Source of the DNA: JAVBQU01 sp031548675
GTDB taxonomy: Bacteria; Bacteroidota; Bacteroidia; Bacteroidales; P3
Assembly (NCBI GenBank): GCA_031548675.1
Contig: JAVBQU010000015.1
Location: 1 to 41,327 of the forward strand
Reading direction: 5' to 3'
DNA length: 41,327 nt
The notes under the pieces were generated by a model that had not been told where the DNA came from, ran no database searches, and saw only the letters and a list, made by a program, of their open reading frames with translations. Positions 35,501 to 41,327 of the stretch are shown in pieces (position 1 is the first letter of the stretch; each line of letters opens with the position of its first letter). The position numbers and the translations under genes are program-made.

Positions 35501-35919
35501 GAAATCACTTTCTCCGAAAGGGCTTCGGGATAGGTTACCACCATAGTTTTTTTGCCTGCATTCAAGCGTGTAAGCACTTCTGAACGCAGTAAAACATTAG
35601 CATTGTTGATTTCGTCCACTTCATACGGACGTTTATAGGATACGGGAAAAAACAGTATGTTTTTCTGTGTAAAATCCAATCCTTGCTCGCCCAGCAAATT
35701 TTCCAAATCATTGAAAAAATAAGCAGCCGATTCTTTATCATTTAAAACAATAAAATGCGAATAATCGTCCTGAGTAGCAACCGCAGCCGCCAAAACCGCA
35801 TAAGAAGAACCTAATAAGCCTTGTAATCCAATACGAACATTTTTTTCTTTATTCAGTTTCTCTGCTATTTGGCGTACAACAGAGCTTTGTTTATAGATAT
35901 TTAAAAAAGAGTTTTCCAT
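32548..35919 (-). CDS. mfd: Transcription-repair coupling factor Mfd
   Basis: 1123 residues. The UvrB-like N-terminal part (about 1-330) has RPYEVDEINNANVLLRSEVL and the GGIVDVFSFSNDYPFRMEFY region; the RNA polymerase-interacting CarD-like domain is near 440-500 (PGDYITHIDHGIGRFGGLEK); the translocase has Walker A GDVGFGKTE (near 600), the DEEQ box VDEEQKFGV (near 700) and LRGRVGRSNKKAFCYLL; the C-terminal D7 domain follows (about 960-1123). It pushes stalled RNA polymerase off DNA and recruits UvrA. A -7 box TATTTTTG lies at 35937-35944 on its strand, just beyond the clpP terminator, so it is probably transcribed on its own. Confidence 0.97.
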   Translation of the reverse strand: MENSFLNIYKQSSVVRQIAEKLNKEKNVRIGLQGLLGSSYAVLAAAVATQDDYSHFIVLNDKESAAYFFNDLENLLGEQGLDFTQKNILFFPVSYKRPYEVDEINNANVLLRSEVLTRLNAGKKTMVVTYPEALSEKVISQTVLSKNTLSLQVGKGVSMDFVTDVLIEYGFNHADVTIEPGEFSVRGGIVDVFSFSNDYPFRMEFYGDEIESLRTFDPENQLSREHLSEITIIPDIRNEEIIQQRTSIFSYLGSRAVVWLENPDLVTDCLDHEFEKMQKAYDSLDKTVVKRSTPDELFINASAFLKEITSMHCIEIGSKSLFKESEIFLFNISLQPVFNKNFDILIENLASYGEKGYKNIIFSENIKQTQRLQTIIQEIGEHKETLPPLALYCPEFEKFALQNGFIDHDLKIACYTDHQIFERYHRYRINDAQQTKEALTIKDLYNIKPGDYITHIDHGIGRFGGLEKIEVNGKIQESIRLIYKENDVLYISIHSLHRISRYTGKEGIAPTLHRLGSNTWSNLKNKAKQRVKDIAKDLIKLYAQRKASKGFGFSADNYLQNELEASFFYEDTPDQLKATHDIKQDMQADFPMDRLICGDVGFGKTELAVRAAFKAVCDSKQVAILVPTTVLALQHYKTFSDRLANLPCKVAYINRFRSGKEKKEIVKELAEGKIDILIGTHRIVSGDVKFKDLGLLIVDEEQKFGVAIKEKLKQMKVNVDTLTLTATPIPRTLQFSLMGARDLSILRTPPANRYPVQTEIHSFSEDLIVEVIGRELSRGGQVFFVHNRVQNINEIAGIIQRLIPDARIAIGHGQMDGDKLETVLMDFIEGEYDVLVATTIVENGLDIPNANTIIINDAHHYGLSELHQLRGRVGRSNKKAFCYLLSPPLSVLTDEARKRLRAIEEFAEIGSGFNIAMRDLDIRGAGNILGAEQSGFISDIGFDIYQKILNEAMEELKETEFSDLYEEEIKNKSYIKDCTIETDLEILIPDGYVSNIVERMALYKELDGLQTDEELEKYKSVLTDRFGKLPMQTEELIRAVKLRELAKMIGFERLILKQNRLTAYFISDPESTYFQSEQFGNIIEYLKNNPIRCAMKENKGKLSFTIDKIPTISEAIACLSRLG

Positions 35920-35947
35920 TTTAAAAAATTATATTGCAAAAATAAAC

Positions 35948-35994
35948 AAAAAGGAGAATAGTTATTGAACGAATCAATCTCTATCCTCCTTTTT
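35948..35994 (-). terminator. Terminator of clpP
   Basis: On the minus strand AAAAAGGAGGATAG pairs with CTATTCTCCTTTTT (one G-T pair); the 19-base loop has a small inner stem ATTGA/TCAAT. The right arm ends in five T bases. It starts 19 bases after the clpP stop. Confidence 0.8.
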
Positions 35995-36012
35995 ATATAA
36001 AATGCAATCTTA

Positions 36013-36684
36013 TTATTTTGCTTTATCTTTCTTCAAAACTTCGTCAATCATACCATATTCAAGAGCTTCTTGGGCTGTCATCCAGTAATCGCGGTCGGCA
36101 TCTTTCACAATTTTATCGTATTCCTGACCTGTATGTTTTGCCAAAATCTCGTACAATTCTCTTTTGGATTTCTGAATCTCACGTACCGTAATTTCCATAT
36201 CGGAAGCCTGACCTTCAGCTCCTCCCATCGGTTGATGTATCATAATGCGAGAATGTTCTAAAGCAGTTCTTTTTTTGTTTGCTCCGGCACATAATAATAT
36301 AGCTCCCATCGAAGCAGCCATTCCGGTACAAATAGTGGCTACATTAGGTTGGATATATTGTATGGTATCGTAGATTCCTAAGCCGGCATAAACCGAACCT
36401 CCCGGTGTATTCAAATAAATTTGAATATCTTTTTCGCGGTCGGCAGATTCCAAAAATAGCAATTGAGCTTGAATAATATTGGCTACTTCATCATAAATAG
36501 GAACTCCCAAAAAGATAATGCGGTCCATCATTAATCGCGAAAATACATCCATCGCTACTACATTCAATTGACGCTCTTCGATAATGGTAGGACTGATATA
36601 ACTGTTTACCATTGAATTATAACGATGCATGGTAAGACTGCTGATACCTTGATGCTTGATAGCATATTTTTCAAATTCTGTCAT
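36013..36684 (-). CDS. clpP: ATP-dependent Clp protease proteolytic subunit
   Basis: 223 residues. The catalytic triad is Ser125 (GMAASMGA), His150 (MIHQPMGG) and Asp199 (DADRDYWMT), with the same spacing as in E. coli ClpP. An N-terminal extension of about 28 residues precedes the mature-like part, as is common for ClpP that is processed. With ClpX or ClpA it degrades unfolded or tagged proteins. It lies 86 bases after tig on the same strand, with a hairpin in the gap; clpX does not follow. Confidence 0.96.
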   Translation of the reverse strand: MTEFEKYAIKHQGISSLTMHRYNSMVNSYISPTIIEERQLNVVAMDVFSRLMMDRIIFLGVPIYDEVANIIQAQLLFLESADREKDIQIYLNTPGGSVYAGLGIYDTIQYIQPNVATICTGMAASMGAILLCAGANKKRTALEHSRIMIHQPMGGAEGQASDMEITVREIQKSKRELYEILAKHTGQEYDKIVKDADRDYWMTAQEALEYGMIDEVLKKDKAK

Positions 36685-36701
36685 AATCTTATTGTTATTA
36701 A

Positions 36702-36737
36702 AAACCCTAACAGGATTTTTACCCCCTGCTAGGGTTT
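36702..36737 (-). terminator. Hairpin between tig and clpP, possible attenuator
   Basis: On the minus strand AAACCCTAGCAGG pairs with CCTGTTAGGGTTT (one G-T pair) around a 10-base loop, followed by TTAATAAC. The T run includes the last bases of the stem. It stands 17 bases before the clpP ATG, so it would reduce rather than abolish clpP expression from tig unless clpP has its own promoter. Confidence 0.6.
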
Positions 36738-36770
36738 GAATTACGAATTAATATTTGTATAAACGTTTTC

Positions 36771-38126
36771 TTATTTTTTCTTTTCCAAAATCTTGGTAAA
36801 TTCTTCAATGCTCACTTTTTCAGCAGTAACTGCAACTTGCTGTTTAAGCATATCTGTCAATGCTTTGTCGTAAAGATAATCGTAAATTTGTTTTACATCT
36901 TTTTCGCTTTTCATCATTGATTCGGCAAACATATCTGCTTGTTGTTCTTGCTCTTCATTTCCTTCTTCAACCGGAAAGTAATTAGGGATTACAAATTCTT
37001 TCAGATAATTTTTTACATCTTCTTTTTTAACTGAAATTTCGTTATCTCTGATAATCTTATTTTCAATCAACTGCCATACCATTGAATCGCGATATTTTGG
37101 ATAATCGTTTTCAATTTGTTCAACAGTAAGTTCTTTATTGGTTTCTTTCAGCCAACGTTTCAGAAACTCATCCGGCAAGGTTAAGTTTGCTTTTTTAATC
37201 AAAGCCTGACTTGCTTCATCCAAAAACTTATAATCGATTGTGCGTTGATATTCTATAACAATCGTTTCTTTAATTTTGTTTCTGAATTCGGTTTCGTTTT
37301 TAATTTTATCTTTCGGAAATGCTTTTGCAAATAAATCCTTATCTACCGGAAGTTCTTCTACATGTGATATACCTGTAATCTCAAGGCTGAAATCAGATTT
37401 AAGTGTTTCTGCTTTCTCTCTGTCAATGCGAAGATGCTGCGCTATTTCTTCTGTTGTTTTAAAAGCTTTTGCTATGTTAAATACAATAACATCTTCTTTT
37501 TTAGCTCCAATAAATTTCTTTTGAATAGTTTTTTGGGCTATTGTATCAATATTGATAGATGTAAAAGTTTTAATACCTTCAGCTTTAGGTTGTCCTGCAT
37601 CATCCAGTTCGGTAATAGTTCCATAAACCATATCTTTTTCTCCGGCAACCTCAGGGTCTGAAATTTCACCAAAACGGCGTTGGTAATTTTTTACCATTTC
37701 ATCCACTTTGGCATCATCAGGTTCTACTTCATACAAAGTAGCCTTAGTTTTTTTCAAATCCAATTTAATTTCAGGTTGCAAAGCTATGGTAAAATGGAAA
37801 GTAAAATCTTTTTGTTTATCCCAATCAATAACTCCTGTTTTTTCTTCATCAGACAAGGGCGAACCTAAAATTTCTACTTTATTTTCCATCAAATAATTGC
37901 CGATCATTTCGTCAATCATTTTGAATATTTCATCACCCAAAACAGCTTTTCCATACATTTTTTGAATAACTCCAAAAGGTACATTTCCTTGACGGAAACC
38001 GGGCATTTGAGCCTTCTTTTGATAATCCTTCAAAATCTTTTTTACTCTTTCGCTATAATCGCTTTCTTGAATATCAAGTTGTAAACTTGCTGTTAAATCG
38101 CCTAAATCTTGTCTTGTAATGTTCAT
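36771..38126 (-). CDS. tig: Trigger factor
   Basis: 451 residues. The ribosome-binding loop signature GFRQGNVP (residues 43-50) is clear in an N-terminal domain that starts MNITRQDLGDLTASLQLDIQ. The middle region where the FKBP-type isomerase lies in E. coli (about 150-245) is shorter and lacks its active-site pattern, as in other Bacteroidetes. The C-terminal helical arms (about 250-450) end in FTKILEKKK. It meets nascent chains at the ribosome exit. It is followed by clpP on the same strand. Confidence 0.95.
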   Translation of the reverse strand: MNITRQDLGDLTASLQLDIQESDYSERVKKILKDYQKKAQMPGFRQGNVPFGVIQKMYGKAVLGDEIFKMIDEMIGNYLMENKVEILGSPLSDEEKTGVIDWDKQKDFTFHFTIALQPEIKLDLKKTKATLYEVEPDDAKVDEMVKNYQRRFGEISDPEVAGEKDMVYGTITELDDAGQPKAEGIKTFTSINIDTIAQKTIQKKFIGAKKEDVIVFNIAKAFKTTEEIAQHLRIDREKAETLKSDFSLEITGISHVEELPVDKDLFAKAFPKDKIKNETEFRNKIKETIVIEYQRTIDYKFLDEASQALIKKANLTLPDEFLKRWLKETNKELTVEQIENDYPKYRDSMVWQLIENKIIRDNEISVKKEDVKNYLKEFVIPNYFPVEEGNEEQEQQADMFAESMMKSEKDVKQIYDYLYDKALTDMLKQQVAVTAEKVSIEEFTKILEKKK

Positions 38127-38203
38127 TTCTGTTTTATAAAAATTTGAATTTGAGCATCTTTACTACTCAATAATAAAATTAATACGCCTTGTTTTAGAAT
38201 TTG

Positions 38204-38211
38204 CAAATGTA
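38204..38211 (-). promoter_or_regulatory. -7 box for tig
   Basis: TACATTTG on the minus strand, identical to the box of the rsgA and GNAT-like promoters, 78 bases before the tig ATG. No TTG at the standard distance was found. Confidence 0.5.
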
Positions 38212-38257
38212 CGAAAAACCCTGCAAATGAGAAAGTTTTTATCTTAAAATTAATGAT

Positions 38258-39628
38258 TTATGCCTTTTCTCTTTCAAATTTACTGCCGATAAATCCAAAG
38301 AAAGAAACATAAGCAAAGCAAAGTAAAGGAATAATAAAGCCTACACTCATCCCCACTTTATCACCAATAAGTCCCATTAAAGCAGGACAAATAGCTCCTC
38401 CTACAACCGTCATAACCAAAATTGACGCAGCCGATTTGGTTTTGTCTCCCAATCCTCTTAATCCCAATGCAAAAATGGAAGGAAACATTACAGACATAAA
38501 TAAATAGCTGAAAATAAGAGCAATAATTCCAATATTAGAATGGCTGAATGCGGCAACAGCCATAAGAACAGTGTTTACCAAAGCAAAAATGCCTAGTAAA
38601 GTTCCGGGCTTTACATAACGCATAGCCATACTTCCCGTAAATCGCCCGATAGCAAACATTCCCATTCCTCCTAAACCTAACAAAATACCTGCCTGCATTT
38701 CGGTAATGCCCAAATTTTTGACTTCTACCGTATAATTGATAAAGAAACTTCCGATTCCGGTTTGAGCAGCTACATATAAAAACTGTGCAATTACAGCAAA
38801 TACAAAATGCTTTTGCTTGATAAGAGGTTTGTTAATAGATTTAATTCCACCATCTGAATCATTGGCTCCATGATCGTTATGAGCAGAAACTTCTGGCAGT
38901 TTGGTAAAGAAAAATAAAACCAACACTAATGTTACCACTATTCCCAAGCTCACATAAGGATATATTAAACTTGAATTATCGGAGTGAGTTGTCACTGCAA
39001 CCTGAGAAACCGTTTCGGCAGCGCTTTGAGCAACCTCTTTTACTCCGCAAAAAAGTTTTTCTAAAGTCTCTCCGAATAAGGTAAATGGTGATTTTCCTGT
39101 ATCATTTTTAAAGATAAGGATAGAACCCACTAATGGGCCTAAAATCCAACCAATTGCATTAAATGTTTGCGAAAAATTAATACGGCTTGCCGCTGTTTCA
39201 GGAGGTCCTAAAACCGTAGTATAAGGATTTGCTACTGTTTCGAGGAAAGTAAGTCCGAAAAACAGAACCAATAAGCCTAAAAGAAATGCCCAAAATTGAT
39301 TGATTCCTACTGCCGGTACAAACCAAAAAGCACCTAAGGCAAATAATGCCAGTCCGATCAATATTCCGATTTTATATCCGAATTTTCGAGCGACAAAACC
39401 TGCCGGAATTGCCATCAAAAAATAAGCTCCGTAAGCAGAAGCTTGCACCGCTCCCGATTGGGCTTTGGTAAGATGCAAAGTATCCTGAAAATGTTTGTTA
39501 AGCACATCTAACAAGCTATGGGCAAAGCCCCATAGCAAAAACAAACTGGTAATCAAAATAAAAGGGACAAGATAAGAGCCTCCTCCGGGCTTACTAAGCA
39601 ATGATTTTCTTTTGTTATTTTCTTCCAT
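38258..39628 (-). CDS. FucP-type MFS sugar permease
   Basis: 456 residues from ATG at 39628 (MEENNKRKSL); a longer frame would run into the upstream gene's end. Twelve membrane segments in two halves with a long central loop (about 200-265) fit the sugar:H+ symporter group with FucP. LLWGFAHSLLDVLNKHFQ (about 31-48) is the first-helix motif of this group, FLETVANPYTTVLGPPE and ASRINFSQTFNAIG the helix-4/5 motifs. Members carry fucose, glucose, galactose or related sugars. The kinase gene two positions upstream is rhamnulokinase, so rhamnose uptake is the inferred role. A BRO-type gene stands between, ending 23 bases before this start. Confidence 0.88.
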   Translation of the reverse strand: MEENNKRKSLLSKPGGGSYLVPFILITSLFLLWGFAHSLLDVLNKHFQDTLHLTKAQSGAVQASAYGAYFLMAIPAGFVARKFGYKIGILIGLALFALGAFWFVPAVGINQFWAFLLGLLVLFFGLTFLETVANPYTTVLGPPETAASRINFSQTFNAIGWILGPLVGSILIFKNDTGKSPFTLFGETLEKLFCGVKEVAQSAAETVSQVAVTTHSDNSSLIYPYVSLGIVVTLVLVLFFFTKLPEVSAHNDHGANDSDGGIKSINKPLIKQKHFVFAVIAQFLYVAAQTGIGSFFINYTVEVKNLGITEMQAGILLGLGGMGMFAIGRFTGSMAMRYVKPGTLLGIFALVNTVLMAVAAFSHSNIGIIALIFSYLFMSVMFPSIFALGLRGLGDKTKSAASILVMTVVGGAICPALMGLIGDKVGMSVGFIIPLLCFAYVSFFGFIGSKFEREKA

Positions 39629-39651
39629 AATTATTTTAAATTCAAGGTTTA

Positions 39652-40488
39652 TCAATTATTTTTTTCGATAGTTCTCAAGTTTTGGGCATTGAGTTTGGAA
39701 ACCACTTTCTTACCCGATTCCAATTCTAATTTTTCGCGAGCGGCGGCAGCAACAGAACCGCCTTGTTTCGCAATTTTTGCATTTTCGGCAAATGTGTGCG
39801 GCTGTTTTTCTTTCGATATTTCGGTGGTTGAGGCTTCGGCAAGCATGTTTAATACTAATTCGAGATTGGTCATATTATCTCGTAAACTTTCTGTTTTTAA
39901 TCCTTTATACTGTTTGTATTGTTTGGTTGTCATCCCAGCCCAACTCACTGTAATAATATCAGTAAGAGAAGAAAATTCCTGACCTTTCTTTACTCCACGC
40001 TGTTCCCATTCGTTGGTAAGTTCTTTTCGAACCTCAATAGATTTTAGGCGTTGGTTAATCCAACTTTCGGAATATCCTTTACGATGGTAATATTCCATCA
40101 AACGTTCAATTCCCAATTCAGGGTCATCAATTTCTTCCAAACGTTCGCGGGCAATTTCCGCCAACCAAATCTTAAACGGCTCTGCTTTTGGTGAAGGAAT
40201 AGATTGAATAAGCCTAAAAAGTTGCTCTACATCAGCTACATCGGTTAATCGCATTTTTCCATCGGGAGCAAGCATTTTCAAACCGTGACAGTTTGTCACG
40301 GTTTCATTTCCCTCTTCTTTCAAGCGTTGCTTCAATTTTCTCCAATATGCCGCAGGGTCAATACTTTCTGTTAATACTCCAACCACATCCACAATGGAAA
40401 TATACCATTTTTCGGTTTCAGCATCCCATAGTGAACGGACTTTTTGATTCTCAAAAATTTTAATGCCGTCCTTTTGATTTTTATTCAT
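39652..40488 (-). CDS. BRO-N type phage antirepressor-like protein
   Basis: 278 residues. The N-terminal BRO domain (about 9-125) shows VRSLWDAETEKWYISIVDVV, AAYWRKLKQRLKEEG, and LIQSIPSPKAEPFKIWLAEI. The C-terminal part has WINQRLKSIEVRKELTNEWE and LTDIITVSWAGMTTKQYKQY, seen in the DinD-like and phage-antirepressor-like proteins common in bacterial chromosomes. Such proteins are from phage or virus regulators, and their chromosomal role is unknown. It lies in one direction between rhaB (76 bases upstream) and the FucP-type permease (23 bases downstream). No other phage gene is near. Residues 61-70 are encoded by a 25-base hairpin. Confidence 0.85.
   Translation of the reverse strand: MNKNQKDGIKIFENQKVRSLWDAETEKWYISIVDVVGVLTESIDPAAYWRKLKQRLKEEGNETVTNCHGLKMLAPDGKMRLTDVADVEQLFRLIQSIPSPKAEPFKIWLAEIARERLEEIDDPELGIERLMEYYHRKGYSESWINQRLKSIEVRKELTNEWEQRGVKKGQEFSSLTDIITVSWAGMTTKQYKQYKGLKTESLRDNMTNLELVLNMLAEASTTEISKEKQPHTFAENAKIAKQGGSVAAAAREKLELESGKKVVSKLNAQNLRTIEKNN
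40280..40304. repeat. 11-bp perfect hairpin within the BRO-type gene
   Basis: AAACCGTGACA pairs with TGTCACGGTTT around GTT. It encodes T-V-T-N-C-H-G-L, a stretch I recall as conserved in this protein family, so part of the symmetry may come from the amino-acid sequence itself. Confidence 0.75.
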
Positions 40489-40564
40489 TTTTGACCTTTA
40501 TACTAAGAGGTTGTCCATATCTTAGCAACGGTGTGACTTAAAATCATTCCGTTACTGGAAAAGT

Positions 40565-41327
40565 TTATAATTTTTCGGGAAAATAAGATTGGGGACAAAC
40601 CGATTGTTGAATTAATTTTCGACCTTCTTCAACCGAAGCAATTTCTTTTTTAGCAATGGCTTGCATCATAATATTGCCCAAGGCAGTGGCTTCTACCGGA
40701 CCGGCTTTTACTTCGATTTGTAAAGCATTGGCAATAAATTGATTCAGCAATGTATTTTGAGAGCCTCCGCCCACCACATGCAAACAATCAATCGTTTTTC
40801 CGGTACATGTTTTTATCTGGTCTAGTGTAAGCCGATATTTAAAAGCCAATGATTCTAATACTACACGCACATATTCACCCCTGCTTTGAGGCTGAGATTG
40901 ATTTGTATTTGTACAATATTGATTAATAGCCTCTATCATATTGAGCGTATGGGCAAACAACGGATGGTCTACATCCAACAGGCAAACAAATGGACGAGCT
41001 TCTGAACCCATAATTACTAAATCGGCATAGCTTTCAGTAAATCCTTCTTTTTCCCATTGTTTTTTAAGCTGTTGCAAAATCCACATGCCGGTAATATTTT
41101 TCAAAAACCGGATTTTATTGCCTACTCCGCCTTCGTTTGTAAAATTATTTTCGAAAGCCTCTTGTGTTAAAATCGGCATATCACTTTCGATACCCATCAG
41201 CGACCAAGTTCCTGAACTTAAATATGCCCAGTTTTCCCCCTGTGCCGGAATCCCAGCTACAGCACTTGCCGTATCGTGAGAACCTACGGCTACAAAATCA
41301 GCTTGTTTTAAACCTGTTTCTGCTAAA
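40565..41327 (-). CDS. rhaB: Rhamnulokinase (partial, runs off right edge)
   Basis: The last 254 codons are visible; the frame continues past the right edge, so the N-terminal half is missing. The FGGY-kinase C-terminal half shows VGSHDTASAVAG (phosphate region), YLSSGTWSLMG, FTNEGGVGNKIRFLKNITGM and LHVVGGGSQNTLLNQF, which together fit rhamnulokinase rather than xylulokinase or fuculokinase. It phosphorylates L-rhamnulose in rhamnose breakdown. The downstream FucP-type permease gene on the same strand suggests a sugar-use operon, interrupted by the BRO-type gene. Confidence 0.93.
   Translation of the reverse strand, partial: LAETGLKQADFVAVGSHDTASAVAGIPAQGENWAYLSSGTWSLMGIESDMPILTQEAFENNFTNEGGVGNKIRFLKNITGMWILQQLKKQWEKEGFTESYADLVIMGSEARPFVCLLDVDHPLFAHTLNMIEAINQYCTNTNQSQPQSRGEYVRVVLESLAFKYRLTLDQIKTCTGKTIDCLHVVGGGSQNTLLNQFIANALQIEVKAGPVEATALGNIMMQAIAKKEIASVEEGRKLIQQSVCPQSYFPEKL

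Noticed and set aside
1..41327. CRISPR arrays, rRNA, tRNA, tmRNA and insertion sequences
   Set aside because: No regularly spaced repeats, cloverleaf sequences, rRNA motifs or transposase motifs were recognised on reading both strands.

Overview
The window is an AT-rich stretch of a Bacteroidetes chromosome, most likely order Bacteroidales. The signs are a type IX secretion (T9SS) C-terminal domain, lipoproteins with acidic residues after the lipobox Cys, a TonB-dependent receptor, a DPP5-like peptidase, the DUF3098/DUF4294/DUF349 families, a FucP-type sugar permease, and promoters of the Bacteroidetes form TTTG-N18-21-TAnnTTTG rather than -35/-10 boxes. Most of it is ordinary housekeeping sequence. 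The accessory parts are the left end (1-7.3 kb), a KilA-N gene near 17 kb, a low-GC orphan near 26 kb and a BRO-type gene near 40 kb.

Layout. 1-362: an open frame running off the left edge that joins the start of a Bacteroidetes hypothetical protein to an Rhs core. 469-2946: a secreted GH16 glycosidase, a lipoprotein and a peptidase-S74/T9SS protein, with a good promoter about 390 bases upstream. 3512-7269: a polyprenyl-phosphate glycosyltransferase, a GT-C-like membrane protein overlapping it by 8 bases, and a methyltransferase, a likely surface-glycan modification set. 7514-9557: ftsX, DUF3098 and uppP (cell division and lipid carrier recycling). 9797-12991 (+): rsgA and a TonB-dependent receptor, meeting rsmI tail to tail. 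13789-16506: DUF4294, a gate-domain transporter and a ROK kinase. 16644-20679: MerR regulator, SUI1 factor, MuiA-like protein, thiol dioxygenase, a 60-residue Cys-pair protein and a KilA-N protein. 20915-23866: fba and aspS. 24055-25701 (+): a lipoprotein and a PlsC-like acyltransferase. 26604-28697: a DPP5-like peptidase. 28979-32484 (+): a GNAT-like protein and a large DUF349 protein. 32548-38126: mfd, clpP and tig. 38258 to the right edge: a FucP-like permease, a BRO-type gene and rhaB (rhamnulokinase, cut by the edge).

The rhaB end is a rhamnose/fucose use operon with a phage-type regulator gene placed between kinase and permease. No rRNA, tRNA, CRISPR array, transposase or recognisable riboswitch was seen. 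The strongest second-look items are the Rhs chimera, the S74 protein whose predicted self-cleavage would detach its own T9SS signal, and a 32-base perfect palindrome inside the KilA-N gene. I found no clear case for a wholly new multi-gene system. Gene identities come from motif recognition by eye; no database search was run.
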